Shown here: positions 26,642 through 36,582 of the stretch, piece by piece
How positions within the stretch are numbered: position 1 is the stretch's first letter
Layout: the number at the start of each line of letters is the position of its first letter
DNA from: Clostridiales bacterium 1_7_47FAA
GTDB lineage: Bacteria; Bacillota; Clostridia; Lachnospirales; Lachnospiraceae
Length of the DNA stretch: 64,000 bases
Reading direction: 5' to 3'
Assembly: GCA_000155435.1 (NCBI GenBank)
Contig: DS990260.1
Location: forward strand, 2,098,954 to 2,162,953
Made by a program: the position numbers and the translations under genes
Notes under the pieces: model-generated
Database searches by the model: none
The model's input: only the letters and a program-made list of their open reading frames with translations
Told to the model about the DNA's origin: nothing

Positions 26642-27677
26642 GCTGTTGAATTGCCAGGCATTCTTATCCGGTTCCATTGTAAACATCCAGCTGGTCAATG
26701 AAATCCAGTCCCTGGAAGGCGATATACGCAAACAGATCTATGACAAAGGCCTTGTTGCGAAGCTGACCTTTGACGATATGGTGGGTACGGCCCCCGCAAT
26801 GGCATCCGTCATCCGCACTGCCAGGAAATACAGCCAGACAAACTCCAACATACTCCTTATAGGGGAAAGCGGAACCGGAAAAGAAGTGCTGGCCCAAAGC
26901 ATCCATAATGCCAGCAGCCGCAGCCTCTGTCCCTTTGTGGCGGTAAACTGCGCGGCAATCCCGGACACGCTGCTTGAAAGCGAACTGTTCGGCTATGTCA
27001 CGGGAGCCTTTACCGGGGCGCGTAAAAACGGAAAAGCCGGGTTATTTGAACTGGCCCACACAGGCACCATCTTCCTGGATGAAATCGGGGAAATCCCCCT
27101 GCCGCTCCAGGCCAAGCTCCTGAGGGTGCTCCAGGAACGCGAGATCATGCGGGTCGGGGGCGATTCCGTCATCCATGTGGATATCCGCATCATTGCAGCC
27201 ACCAATAAGAACCTGGAAAGCCTGGTCCGCAGCAACCAGTTCCGGGAAGACCTGTTCTACCGCCTGGATGTGCTCAGGATAAACATACCGCCCCTGAACC
27301 AGCACAGGGAGGACATCCCTCTCCTGATCTCCAGATACATGAACAGGAACTTCCCCGGCATCACGACGGGGCCGGAAGTCATCCAGTTCCTGTGCCGGGC
27401 CGACTGGACCGGCAATATACGCCATTTATTCAATATCTGCGAACGCATGGCCGTCTTATGCAGCAACGGCCATATTGATCTTGAATGCGCCAGGCTGGCT
27501 TTCCCTGAATGCCATCCCTCCCAGACCGCTTCCGTTCCCGCCGCCTCCACAGAAGACAGCCAGATCATGGAAGCCCTGTCCTCCTGCCGCTTCAACAAGG
27601 GACAGGCCGCTGCCATGCTGGGCATGAGCCGTTCCACCCTTTGGAGGAAGATGAAGGAGTACCACATAGAGGGTTGA
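26631..27677 (+). CDS. Sigma-54-dependent activator, N-terminally truncated
   Basis: A 348-residue bacterial enhancer-binding protein that would remodel sigma-54 RNA polymerase. The AAA+ core is complete: Walker A GESGTGKE, GYVTGAFTGARK (GAFTGA loop), Walker B GTIFLDEIGEIP, and sensor region AATNKNLE. A C-terminal Fis-type helix-turn-helix follows (NKGQAAAMLGMSRSTLWRKM). The protein starts with NIQLVNEIQSLEGDIRKQIY, which in PrpR-like regulators is the linker after a PAS domain, so the sensory half is missing. No ribosome site precedes the ATG at 26631, and the exact start is uncertain. It may be constitutive or a decaying gene. Confidence 0.8.
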   Translation: MRNRLLNCQAFLSGSIVNIQLVNEIQSLEGDIRKQIYDKGLVAKLTFDDMVGTAPAMASVIRTARKYSQTNSNILLIGESGTGKEVLAQSIHNASSRSLCPFVAVNCAAIPDTLLESELFGYVTGAFTGARKNGKAGLFELAHTGTIFLDEIGEIPLPLQAKLLRVLQEREIMRVGGDSVIHVDIRIIAATNKNLESLVRSNQFREDLFYRLDVLRINIPPLNQHREDIPLLISRYMNRNFPGITTGPEVIQFLCRADWTGNIRHLFNICERMAVLCSNGHIDLECARLAFPECHPSQTASVPAASTEDSQIMEALSSCRFNKGQAAAMLGMSRSTLWRKMKEYHIEG

Positions 27678-27691
27678 TCCTGATAATATAA

Positions 27692-27741
27692 AAGACGGGC
27701 AGCGGATGAATGCATCAAAACATCCGTCCGCTGCCCGTCTT
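27692..27741. terminator. Bidirectional terminator between sigma-54 activator and DUF1015 genes
   Basis: 15-bp stem AAGACGGGCAGCGGA (27692-27706) / TCCGCTGCCCGTCTT (27727-27741). A T-run (TTTTTTC at 27752) follows on the plus strand and TTTATATTAT on the minus strand. It serves the two convergent genes. Confidence 0.8.
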
Positions 27742-27783
27742 CCATATTATCTTTTTTCTTTTTCCGTACCATCAGGCCTCATC

Positions 27784-29022
27784 CTACCCCAGCCTGTGGA
27801 TAAACAACCCGCTCCGCAGCTTCGGCTCAAACCAGGTAGACTTAGGCGGCATGAGCCGCCCTGCATCCGCAACCTCCAGCAGTTCACGGATGGAAGTGGG
27901 ATACATGGAGAAGGCCACTTTCATGTCTTCATGGCAACGGCGCTCCAGCTCCTTAAGTCCCCGGATACCACCTATGAAGTCCACCCGCTTATCCGTACGC
28001 GGGTCACCGATGCCCAGCACGGGATCCAGCAGATGGTCCTGGAGTATGGACACATCCAGTCCATCCACCGGGTCATTGCCCATGTATTCCGGCCTGGCTT
28101 TCAGGCAGTACCACTTTCCTTCCAGGAACATGCCGAAGGTCCCCTTTTCCTCAGGTGAAAAAGCTTCCGTTCCCAGTTCCTCTATGCAAAACCGCTCCGC
28201 TGCGGCCTTTAAGAACCCTTCCCGGTCCATCCCGTTTAAATCCTTCACCACCCGGTTATAAGGCAGTATCATCAGCTCCTCATCCGGGAACAGCACGGAC
28301 AGGAAGTAATTAAAGGGTTCCTCGCCTGTATACCCCGGATTCTCCTCCCGTCTCTTAAGCCCTACCTTCACAGCGGAGGCCGCCCTGTGATGTCCGTCCG
28401 CAATATAGGTTGCAGGTATCCTCCCAAATGCATCCTGCACAGCCCGGACCATTGCCCTGTCCCCAATCACCCACACCCTGTGCCCGATTCCGTCATCCGA
28501 CACAAAGTCATAGATGGGCTGGCCGGACTTAACCTGGGCCACAATCTCCTTCACGGCCTCATCCTGCCTGTAGGCCAGGAATATGGGGCCGGTATGGGCA
28601 TTGGTGGTATCCACATGGCGGATACGGTCAATCTCCTTGTCCTCCCGTGTATTTTCATGCTTTTTAATCACACCGCCCACATAATCGTCGATGGAACAGC
28701 AGGCCACCACCCCGGTCTGGCTGCGCCCGTCCATGGTCAGCTCATACAGATAGTAATCCTCTTCCCCATCCGTCACATACACGCCTTCTTCAATCTGTCT
28801 GTCCAGTATCTCCCTTGCCTTTACATATACCTTGTCATCATACGTATCCACATCATCCGGGAACTGGGTTTCAGCCCTGTCAATGTTCAGGAAGGAAAGG
28901 GGATTCCCCTTCACTGCCTCACATGCTTCCTTCCTGTTATATACGTCATAGGGAAGCGCAGCCACCTTATCCGCCTTCCCGGCCTCCGGCCTGACACACA
29001 CAAACGGTCTTACAATCGCCAT
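27784..29022 (-). CDS. DUF1015-family protein linked to serine biosynthesis
   Basis: A 412-residue cytosolic protein of the DUF1015 family (N-terminal VRPFVCVRPEAGKADKVAAL, then LPYDVY and NPLSFLNIDRAE, and central YIADGHHRAASAVK). The His-His in DGHHRA is the family hallmark. It follows serA on the same strand, and in clostridia this family is commonly found beside serC-serA. The biochemical function is not firmly established. A 203-bp repeat element lies between serA and this gene and might uncouple it from the operon. GGAG precedes the ATG. Confidence 0.82.
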   Translation of the reverse strand: MAIVRPFVCVRPEAGKADKVAALPYDVYNRKEACEAVKGNPLSFLNIDRAETQFPDDVDTYDDKVYVKAREILDRQIEEGVYVTDGEEDYYLYELTMDGRSQTGVVACCSIDDYVGGVIKKHENTREDKEIDRIRHVDTTNAHTGPIFLAYRQDEAVKEIVAQVKSGQPIYDFVSDDGIGHRVWVIGDRAMVRAVQDAFGRIPATYIADGHHRAASAVKVGLKRREENPGYTGEEPFNYFLSVLFPDEELMILPYNRVVKDLNGMDREGFLKAAAERFCIEELGTEAFSPEEKGTFGMFLEGKWYCLKARPEYMGNDPVDGLDVSILQDHLLDPVLGIGDPRTDKRVDFIGGIRGLKELERRCHEDMKVAFSMYPTSIRELLEVADAGRLMPPKSTWFEPKLRSGLFIHRLG

Positions 29023-29041
29023 ATCCTATCTCCTTTTCCAC

Positions 29042-29244
29042 TAGAGCGTGTTTGAAAATTGCTTTCCGTCAGATGTGCGTCCCACTTCGTGGGAGATTTG
29101 GTCCCGATGATGGAGGCGTAGCGGGCTACGCTGACTGAATCGGGGCCAAATATACCGCGAAGTGGGGCGTGCTTTGTCCTAAGGGGGTACCTCTGGTGGA
29201 TTCCTTAGGGCAGATGGCGGGAATGAATTTTCAAACAGGCTCTA
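29042..29244. mobile_element. 203-bp MITE-like inverted-repeat element
   Basis: The ends are inverted repeats of 19 bp with one mismatch: TAGAGCGTGTTTGAAAATT at 29042-29060 and its complement at 29226-29244. Inside is a second long imperfect inverted repeat (GCGTCCCACTTCG ... CGAAGTGGGGCG), with hairpins GCGTAGC-GG-GCTACGC and CCTAAGG/CCTTAGG. There is no coding capacity. The outermost TA on each side could be a TA target duplication. A 31-bp piece of the same left end occurs at 12326. Transcribed, it would fold almost completely. Confidence 0.75.
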
Positions 29245-29335
29245 AGGCCCCCACAGCAGGTTTCCCAGCCATGAAGGCCCTAATATAATATACCAATGTA
29301 CTGGCATGACTTCTCCTGCCAGCAGCTCACGTTTT

Positions 29336-30499
29336 TTATTTTACCACGCGCACCCTGAGGACTCCCTTGATGGCCCTCAGCTTCTCAATGGTTGACTCCT
29401 CTGCCTTATGCTCCAGGTCCAGCAGGGTATAAGCGTATTTATCACGGCTCTTATTGGTCATGTCGGAAATATTCACGCCCTGGGAAGCCAGTGTTCCGGT
29501 CACCTGGCCGATCATGTTGGGGATGTTCATGTGCAGTACGGCCACACGGCTTTCCGTCTGGCAGATTCCCATGTCGCAGGATGGATAATTCACGGAATTC
29601 CTGATATTGCCGTTCTCCAGATAATCCGTTATCTCCTTCACGGCCATCACCGCGCAGTTGTCCTCGGACTCCTGGGTGGATGCGCCCAGGTGGGGCATCA
29701 GGATGACATTCTTCATATTGGCAACCTTGGGGTTGGGGAAGTCGCTTACGTAGTAGCGGACCTTGCCCGACTCCAGTGCAGCGGCCATGTCGTCGTCATT
29801 GACCAGCGTATCCCTGGAGAAGTTTAGGATTACCACCCCGTCCTTCATCATCTCCAGTTTTTCCGAATTAATCATGCCCTTGGTGGAATCCAGCAGCGGC
29901 ACATGGATGGTGATATAATCGCAGTCCTGGAAAATGGTGTCCATATTGGTGATATGCTTTACATTCCTGGACAGCCTCCATGCTGCGTTGACCGATATGT
30001 AAGGATCATATCCATAGACTTCCATCCCCAGATGGGTGGCTGCATTGGCGACCTCTGCGCCGATTGCGCCCAGGCCCACAACGCCCAGCTTCTTCCCCTT
30101 AATCTCACATCCCGCAAATGCCTTCTTGCTCTTCTCCGTATCCTTTGTGATGTTGTCATCCTCGGCATTGGCCCTGCACCACTCGATGCCGCCCACAATA
30201 TCCCTGGATGCCATCAGCATACCCGCAATCACAAGTTCCTTCACGCCGTTGGCATTGGCGCCCGGTGTGTTGAATACCACGATTCCAGCCTCTGCGCACG
30301 CATCCAGCGGGATGTTGTTCACGCCCGCGCCTGCGCGGCCCACCGCCTTCAGGTTCCCGGGAAACTCCATGTCATGCATGGACGCGCTGCGGACCAGTAT
30401 GCCGTCAGCCTCAGCCACATCGGCTGTCAGCTCATAATCAGCGGGAAATAACTCAGTGCCACATTTTGCTATTGGATTTAAGCAATGGATCTTTTTCAT
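29336..30499 (-). CDS. serA: D-3-phosphoglycerate dehydrogenase
   Basis: A 387-residue enzyme that oxidises 3-phosphoglycerate to 3-phosphohydroxypyruvate, the first step of serine synthesis. NAD-binding GLGAIGAEVA (about residue 145) and the catalytic segments LNFSRD and LMPHLGAST are visible, and an ACT domain occupies the last 70 residues (VAVLHMNIPNMIGQVTGTLA), the usual site for serine feedback control. The ATG at 30499 has GAGGAGAG upstream; the extension to 30520 is unneeded. It follows serC by 62 nt. Confidence 0.93.
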   Translation of the reverse strand: MKKIHCLNPIAKCGTELFPADYELTADVAEADGILVRSASMHDMEFPGNLKAVGRAGAGVNNIPLDACAEAGIVVFNTPGANANGVKELVIAGMLMASRDIVGGIEWCRANAEDDNITKDTEKSKKAFAGCEIKGKKLGVVGLGAIGAEVANAATHLGMEVYGYDPYISVNAAWRLSRNVKHITNMDTIFQDCDYITIHVPLLDSTKGMINSEKLEMMKDGVVILNFSRDTLVNDDDMAAALESGKVRYYVSDFPNPKVANMKNVILMPHLGASTQESEDNCAVMAVKEITDYLENGNIRNSVNYPSCDMGICQTESRVAVLHMNIPNMIGQVTGTLASQGVNISDMTNKSRDKYAYTLLDLEHKAEESTIEKLRAIKGVLRVRVVK

Positions 30500-30561
30500 A
30501 ATTATTACTCTCCTCTTCACCGAAACTCATTACCAACACTTATACCATGCCGTGCCGGCTC

Positions 30562-31647
30562 CTACCTGCCATGTTTCTCCTCAAAACCAGCCATGAATGC
30601 AACCAGCTTCTCCACGCCTTCCATGGGCATTGCATTGTAAATGCTGGCGCGCATGCCGCCTACGGTCCTGTGGCCCTTCAGGTTCTCAAAGCCTGCTGCC
30701 TTGGACTCCTTTACAAACAGGGCATCCAGTTCATCATCCCCCGTAACAAAGGGAACATTCATCAGGGAGCGGTCCTTCTTCTCCACGGTCCCCTTAAACA
30801 GCCTGCTCTGATCCAGGAAATCGTACAGGATCTTAGCCTTTTTCTCATTGAATTCCTTCATGGCCTCCAGGCCGCCCCTGGCCTTCAGCCACTTGAACAC
30901 CTTGCCGCACATGTAAATGCCGTAGGTCGGCGGTGTATTGTACAGGGATCCTGCGTCCACATGGGTCTTATAGCGGAGCATGGTGGGGGTTCCCGGGAAT
31001 ACATCCTCATCCACCAGGTCTTCCCTTATGATTACGATAACAGTTCCGGCCGGTCCCACATTCTTCTGCGCCCCGGCAAAGATCAGGCCGTACTTAGCCA
31101 CGTCAACCGGTTCAGACAGGAAACAGGATGACTGGTCGGCCACCAGAAGTTTACCCTTGGTGTTGGGAAGGGTCCAGAACTTGGTTCCATAGATGGTGTT
31201 GTTCTCGCAGATGTATACATAATCGGCGTCCTCTGATACGTCCAGGTCGGAACAGTCCGGAATGTAGCTGAAGGTCTTATCCGCGCTGGAAGCAATGGCA
31301 TTGGCCCTGCCGTACATCTGCCCTTCCTGATACGCCTTCTTGGCCCACTGCCCGGTCACGATGTAATCCGCCACCTTGTTCTTCATCAGGTTCATGGGCA
31401 CCATGGCAAACTGCTGGGATGCGCCTCCCTGAAGGAACAGCACTTTGTAATTGTCCGGAATATGTAAGAGATCCCGCAGATCTGATTCAGCATCTTTAAT
31501 GATGGCGTCATAGGCCCGAGATCGATGGCTCATCTCCATCACTGACATTCCTGTCCCCTTGTAATCCAGCATCTCTGCTGCGGCTTCCTTCAGGACGTCC
31601 TCCGGCAATACGGCCGGTCCTGCTGAGAAATTGTAAACTCTGCTCAT
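30562..31647 (-). CDS. serC: Phosphoserine aminotransferase
   Basis: A 361-residue PLP enzyme converting 3-phosphohydroxypyruvate and glutamate to phosphoserine. N-terminal VYNFSAGPAVLPEDVL and EMSHRS are diagnostic, as is the PLP-lysine region LIFAGAQKNVGPAGTVIV. The ATG at 31647 has AAGGAGGAG 6 nt upstream. It is the first gene of serC-serA-DUF1015. The 250-nt leader (31648-31898) was searched by eye for a T-box (the GGGTGG-type motif) and none was seen. Confidence 0.94.
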   Translation of the reverse strand: MSRVYNFSAGPAVLPEDVLKEAAAEMLDYKGTGMSVMEMSHRSRAYDAIIKDAESDLRDLLHIPDNYKVLFLQGGASQQFAMVPMNLMKNKVADYIVTGQWAKKAYQEGQMYGRANAIASSADKTFSYIPDCSDLDVSEDADYVYICENNTIYGTKFWTLPNTKGKLLVADQSSCFLSEPVDVAKYGLIFAGAQKNVGPAGTVIVIIREDLVDEDVFPGTPTMLRYKTHVDAGSLYNTPPTYGIYMCGKVFKWLKARGGLEAMKEFNEKKAKILYDFLDQSRLFKGTVEKKDRSLMNVPFVTGDDELDALFVKESKAAGFENLKGHRTVGGMRASIYNAMPMEGVEKLVAFMAGFEEKHGR

Positions 31648-31898
31648 CTTGTTCTCCTCCTTAAATGGTTGTGGCTGCTGCACATTTCCTCTTTTATATA
31701 TATACACAGATGACTTCCACCTATGCAGCCCTTGGGGGAATATGTCCGGAATTCCATTCCGCGACACGCCCCGGACCAGCATAAGAGGAAGCCGTCTGAA
31801 CGTATACACCATCGTACATCCGTCCCATTACTTCCGTGCACTTTACCAAGGTAATCTGATAACGTTCCCGAAGTATTAAAGACTACTATACACTGTTT

Positions 31899-33581
31899 TT
31901 AATTAATTTTCAAGTCTGTATCGTCAAAAGCATCTGCGATTGGCGCTCCCGGCGATACCATTGGGAATACCTTGTCATCACAGCTGATCTGGCAGTCAAT
32001 GACAACAGGCACATTAAGGGAAATGGCCTCCCTGAGGGTCGGCTCCAGCTCCTCCTTCTGTGTTACCCTGTACGCCTTTGCCCCCATGGCCTCTGCAAGC
32101 TTCACAAAATCCACGGAATCATTGAGTATGGTCTGCGAGTAGCGTTTGCCGTAGAAGAGGGTCTGCCACTGGCGCACCATGCCCAGCACATGGTTGTTCA
32201 CAATCAGTTCCACCACAGGGATATTATAGCGGGTGGCCGTGGCTATCTCATTCATGTTCATGCGGAAACAGCCGTCCCCTGCAATATTGATGACCGTCTT
32301 ATCCCTGCAGCCCATCTTGGCGCCGATGGCAGCCCCCAGGCCGTAGCCCATGGTACCCAGGCCGCCGGATGTAAGGAGGGTCCTTGGCTGGCGGTAATTG
32401 TAATACTGGGCGGCCCACATCTGGTGCTGTCCCACCTCAGTGACAATGACCGCATCGCCCTGGGTCACCTCATTGACCGTCTGTATGATGAACGGTCCGG
32501 TGAGCATGTTCTTGTCATAGCGCAGGGGATACATATCCTTCATGCGCTCGATATGGGCAATCCACTCGTCGTGGTTAATGGGGTCAAGGCGGGCATTGAG
32601 CTTGCGCAGGATGACCTTCACGTCGCCGATGACGCTGGCATCCACCTTGATGTTCTTATTGATTTCAGCCGGATCAATATCCAGCTGGAGTATCTTTGCG
32701 TTCTTGGCAAACTTGGATGCATTGCCGGTCACCCGGTCGCTGAACCTGGCGCCGACCACGATCAGAAGGTCTGCCTCCGTAATGCCGAAGTTGGATGTCT
32801 TGGTGCCATGCATGCCCACCATCCCGGTGTACAGCTCATCGCATCCGTCAAATGCGCCCTTGCCCATCAGGCTGTCCGCCACCGGGGCCTGGATCTTGTG
32901 GGCAAATGCCCTCAGTTCCTCAGCCGCATTGGACAGTACGGCGCCGCCGCCCACAAAGATGAACGGCTGCTTGGACTTGCGGATTATCTCGATGGCCCGC
33001 TCCATGTCCTCCTCCCGGATGGTATCGCTCTGGCGCACGATTTCCTCCGGCTCTTCCCTCTCATACTCGCAGGGAGCCGCCGTCACATCCTTGGTGATAT
33101 CCACCAGCACCGGGCCGGGGCGCCCTGTCTGGGCAATGGTAAAGGCCCTGCGGATGACCGTTGCCAGACGGTTCACGTCCTTAACAATGAAATTATATTT
33201 GGTAATGGGCATGGTCACGCCCGTAATATCAATCTCCTGGAAGCTGTCCTTGCCCAAAAGGCTGTTGGTCACATTACAGGTAATGGCCACCACCGGAACA
33301 GAGTCCATGTAAGCGGTTGCAATACCCGTGACCAGGTTGGTTGCCCCGGGTCCCGAGGTCGCCAGGCACACGCCCACCTTGCCGGTAGCCCTTGCATAGC
33401 CGTCCGCCGCATGGGCAGCGCCCTGCTCATGGGATGTAAGGATATGGGTAATCTCATCCTGATGCTGGTACAATGCGTCATATATATTCAGGATGGAACC
33501 GCCCGGATAACCGAACACGGTGTCCACTCCCTGTTCCTTCAAACACTCAACTACAATCTCTGCCCCCGTCAATTTACTCAT
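31899..33581 (-). CDS. ilvB: Acetolactate synthase, large subunit
   Basis: A 560-residue ThDP enzyme condensing two pyruvates, or pyruvate and 2-oxobutyrate, for valine/leucine/isoleucine synthesis. The ThDP site is GDGCFRMNMNEIATA; the N-terminal catalytic Glu is in LTSHEQGAAHAADGYA. It is the third gene of a leuB-ilvD-ilvB run. No small regulatory subunit (ilvN) gene is adjacent, so that subunit, if present, is encoded elsewhere. Confidence 0.94.
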   Translation of the reverse strand: MSKLTGAEIVVECLKEQGVDTVFGYPGGSILNIYDALYQHQDEITHILTSHEQGAAHAADGYARATGKVGVCLATSGPGATNLVTGIATAYMDSVPVVAITCNVTNSLLGKDSFQEIDITGVTMPITKYNFIVKDVNRLATVIRRAFTIAQTGRPGPVLVDITKDVTAAPCEYEREEPEEIVRQSDTIREEDMERAIEIIRKSKQPFIFVGGGAVLSNAAEELRAFAHKIQAPVADSLMGKGAFDGCDELYTGMVGMHGTKTSNFGITEADLLIVVGARFSDRVTGNASKFAKNAKILQLDIDPAEINKNIKVDASVIGDVKVILRKLNARLDPINHDEWIAHIERMKDMYPLRYDKNMLTGPFIIQTVNEVTQGDAVIVTEVGQHQMWAAQYYNYRQPRTLLTSGGLGTMGYGLGAAIGAKMGCRDKTVINIAGDGCFRMNMNEIATATRYNIPVVELIVNNHVLGMVRQWQTLFYGKRYSQTILNDSVDFVKLAEAMGAKAYRVTQKEELEPTLREAISLNVPVVIDCQISCDDKVFPMVSPGAPIADAFDDTDLKIN

Positions 33582-33619
33582 AATTACCGCACTCCTTTTC
33601 TCGTTATCTGTTCCGTGCC

Positions 33620-35284
33620 CTATTTAACCTGCAGCACAGCGCCCCTGTCAGCCGATGTCACAAGGGATGCGTACCTTGCCAGGTAGCCCGTTGTCACCTG
33701 AGGTGTCCTTGGCTGCCACTTTGCCTTTCTCGCAGCCATCTCTTCATCCGGAACCAGGACATTCATCTGATGGTTGTCAATATCAATGGAAATGATGTCG
33801 CCTTCCTCCACAAGGGCAATGGGTCCGCCCACAGCCGCCTCAGGAGAAGTATGGCCGATGGATGCCCCCCTGGATGCGCCTGAGAAACGTCCGTCCGTAA
33901 TCAGGGCCACGGATGAGCCAAGTCCCATGCCCGCAATGGCGGAAGTGGGATTGAGCATCTCCCTCATGCCCGGGCCGCCCTTTGGTCCCTCGTAACGGAT
34001 GACCACCACGTCCCCCGCCTTGATCTTGCCGCCCTTGATGGCGTCAATGGCGTCCTCCTCGCAGTCAAACACCCTTGCAGGCCCTTCATGCTTCAGCATC
34101 TCAGGGGCCACTGCGGAACGTTTCACAACCGCGGAATCCGGAGCCAGGTTGCCTCTTAGGATGGCGATACCGCCGGTCTCACTGTATGGGTCCTCCACCG
34201 GACGGATGACATCCGGGTTCTTGTTGACACAGCCCTTTATGTTCTCGCCCACGGTCTTACCCGTGACGGTCATGCAGTCCAGGTTAAGAAGGCCCTTCTT
34301 GCTGATCTCATTCATGACAGCGTAGATGCCGCCGGCTTCATTCAAATCTTCTATATAAGTAGGTCCTGCCGGCGCCAGATGGCACAGGTTCGGTGTCCTT
34401 GCACTGATTTCATTGGCAATGTCCACGTTCAGCTCAACCCCTGCCTCATGGGCAATGGCCGGAAGATGGAGCATGCTGTTGGTGGAGCAGCCCAGGGCCA
34501 TATCCATGGTCAGGGCGTTCATGAACGCTTCCCTGGTCATGATGTCCTTTGGACGGATATCCTGCCGGTACATCTCCATCACCTGCATCCCTGCATGCTT
34601 TGCCAGCTTGATGCGCTCGGAATATACGGCGGGAATGGTCCCGTTGCCCTTCAGCCCCATGCCCAGCACCTCTGTCAGGCAGTTCATGCTGTTGGCAGTG
34701 TACATGCCGGAACAGGAACCGCAGGTAGGACATGCCTTGTTCTCAAATTCCCTTACGTCCTCCTCCGACATATTGCCCGCGGCATATGCGCCCACAGCCT
34801 CAAACATGCTGGAAAGGCTGGTCTTGTGGCCCTTAACATGGCCTGCCAGCATGGGGCCGCCGCTGACAAATACGGTGGGCACATTAATCCTGGCCGCCGC
34901 CATCAGAAGGCCGGGGACATTCTTATCGCAGTTGGGGACCATGACCAGGGCGTCAAACTGATGGGCCAGGGCCATGCACTCGGTGGAATCCGCAATCAGG
35001 TCCCTGGTCACCAGGGAATACTTCATTCCGATGTGGCCCATGGCAATGCCGTCGCACACCGCAATGGCCGGGAACACCACCGGGGTACCGCCTGCCATGG
35101 CAACACCCAGCTTCACTGCCTCAACGATCTTATCCAGGTTCATATGGCCGGGAACAATCTCATTATAGGAACTTACAATGCCCACCATGGGCTTCTTCAT
35201 CTCTTCTTCCGTCATACCAAGGGCGTTGAACAGGGACCTGTGGGGCGCCTGCTGCATACCTGTCTTCACTGCATCACTTTTCAT
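33620..35284 (-). CDS. ilvD: Dihydroxy-acid dehydratase
   Basis: A 554-residue iron-sulfur dehydratase making the 2-oxo acid precursors of valine and isoleucine. Conserved cysteine segments [26 protein letters not shown] and [10 protein letters not shown] are all present. It is located between leuB and ilvB with short gaps (52 and 38 nt), same strand, so co-transcribed. Confidence 0.95.
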   Translation of the reverse strand: MKSDAVKTGMQQAPHRSLFNALGMTEEEMKKPMVGIVSSYNEIVPGHMNLDKIVEAVKLGVAMAGGTPVVFPAIAVCDGIAMGHIGMKYSLVTRDLIADSTECMALAHQFDALVMVPNCDKNVPGLLMAAARINVPTVFVSGGPMLAGHVKGHKTSLSSMFEAVGAYAAGNMSEEDVREFENKACPTCGSCSGMYTANSMNCLTEVLGMGLKGNGTIPAVYSERIKLAKHAGMQVMEMYRQDIRPKDIMTREAFMNALTMDMALGCSTNSMLHLPAIAHEAGVELNVDIANEISARTPNLCHLAPAGPTYIEDLNEAGGIYAVMNEISKKGLLNLDCMTVTGKTVGENIKGCVNKNPDVIRPVEDPYSETGGIAILRGNLAPDSAVVKRSAVAPEMLKHEGPARVFDCEEDAIDAIKGGKIKAGDVVVIRYEGPKGGPGMREMLNPTSAIAGMGLGSSVALITDGRFSGASRGASIGHTSPEAAVGGPIALVEEGDIISIDIDNHQMNVLVPDEEMAARKAKWQPRTPQVTTGYLARYASLVTSADRGAVLQVK

Positions 35285-35336
35285 GTTGTATCCCCTTTCA
35301 CTTATCTGGTTCTATCTTATGCGTCATCCTCACCGT

Positions 35337-36422
35337 CTACCGGATACGCTCCGCAATCAGATCCCCCATGGCCGTGGTTCCCACCTGGGTGCATCCCTCC
35401 GACATGATATCCCCTGTCCTGTACCCGTCCGTGAGCACGGACTGCACGGCTGCCTCAATGGCGTCCGCTTCCTTATCCAGGTCAAAGGAATATCTTAAAA
35501 GCATGGCCGCCGACAGTATGGTTGCCAGCGGATTGGCAATATCCTTACCCGCAATATCCGGGGCCGATCCATGGCTTGGCTCGTAAAGGCCGAACCTGCT
35601 CTCATTCATGCTGGCGCTGGACAGCATTCCGATGGATCCGGTAATCATGCTGGCCTCATCCGAAAGGATATCGCCGAACATGTTCTCCGTAAGGATTACG
35701 TCAAACTGGCCCGGGTTCATGACCAGCTGCATGGCGCAGTTGTCAACCAGCATATGGGAAAGCTCCACTTCCGGGTAATCCTTTGCAACCTCTTCCACCA
35801 CCTTGCGCCATAACCGGGAGGAATCCAGCACATTGGCCTTATCCACGCTGGTTACCTTCTTCCTGCGCTTCATGGCAATGTCAAATGCCTTGACAGCAAT
35901 ACGCCTGATTTCCTTTTCATTGTATGTAAGGGTGTCCGTTGCCGTCATCAGGCCGTCCACCTCTTTGGTCCACCTGTCACCAAAATAAAGGCCGCCTGTC
36001 AGCTCCCTCATGATGACCATGTCAAACCCGTTGCCGATGATTTCCTTCTTAAGGGGGCAGGCCTCCGCCAGTTCCTTATAGAGGTAAGCAGGACGGATGT
36101 TGGCAAACAGCCCCAGTCCCTTGCGGATGGCCAGAAGACCTGCCTCGGGCCTCAGATCAGGCGCCACGTCATACCATCTGGAGTTGCCCACATCGCCACC
36201 CACCGCGCCTAACAGCACCGCGTCGCTCTTTCTTGCCGTCTCCAGGGCCTCCTCTGTCAGCGGGACCCCATAGGCATCGATGGAACAGCCGCCCATCAGG
36301 ATCTCTGTATAGTCAAAGGTGTGTCCGTAGACCGCTCCCACCTTATCCATGACCTTTTTTGCTTCCCTTACAATCTCCGGTCCGATTCCGTCACCTGGAA
36401 TCACAGTAACATTATAATCCAT
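35337..36422 (-). CDS. leuB: 3-isopropylmalate dehydrogenase
   Basis: A 361-residue NAD-dependent beta-hydroxyacid dehydrogenase of leucine synthesis. N-terminal [14 protein letters not shown], the substrate-binding YFGDRW region, the metal-binding [14 protein letters not shown] and [18 protein letters not shown] are typical. It is the first gene of the branched-chain operon and is preceded by the promoter at 36490-36518. leuA and leuCD are not in the window. Confidence 0.94.
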   Translation of the reverse strand: MDYNVTVIPGDGIGPEIVREAKKVMDKVGAVYGHTFDYTEILMGGCSIDAYGVPLTEEALETARKSDAVLLGAVGGDVGNSRWYDVAPDLRPEAGLLAIRKGLGLFANIRPAYLYKELAEACPLKKEIIGNGFDMVIMRELTGGLYFGDRWTKEVDGLMTATDTLTYNEKEIRRIAVKAFDIAMKRRKKVTSVDKANVLDSSRLWRKVVEEVAKDYPEVELSHMLVDNCAMQLVMNPGQFDVILTENMFGDILSDEASMITGSIGMLSSASMNESRFGLYEPSHGSAPDIAGKDIANPLATILSAAMLLRYSFDLDKEADAIEAAVQSVLTDGYRTGDIMSEGCTQVGTTAMGDLIAERIR

Positions 36423-36489
36423 CTTGCATATCTCCCCTGTCTTCTATTCTCTCTGGTTATGGTTATCCAGAATAATACGATTTCTTACA

Positions 36490-36518
36490 ATCATATATCA
36501 TTTAAAGTCTTATTTCAA
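36490..36518 (-). promoter_or_regulatory. Promoter of leuB-ilvD-ilvB
   Basis: Minus-strand TTGAAA (36513-36518), 17-nt spacer, TATGAT (36490-36495), about 70 nt upstream of leuB. No T-box or attenuator was recognised in the short leader. Confidence 0.65.
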
Positions 36519-36582
36519 CCTTTCACGATTATTTTCCCCATAGTCAAATATACAAGTTTGGAATTATTGACATGAACAAAAG

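Noticed and set aside
31648-31898. Possible T-box or serine attenuator before serC
   Set aside because: No T-box core motif or terminator/antiterminator pair was found; a short frame starting MCSS overlaps the serC ribosome site but has its own site only 2 nt away.
32190-33686. Long plus-strand open frame (498 codons) opposite ilvB
   Set aside because: It is antisense to the clear acetolactate synthase gene; its translation is His/Gly-rich with no domain, as expected from the complementary strand of a GC-rich gene.
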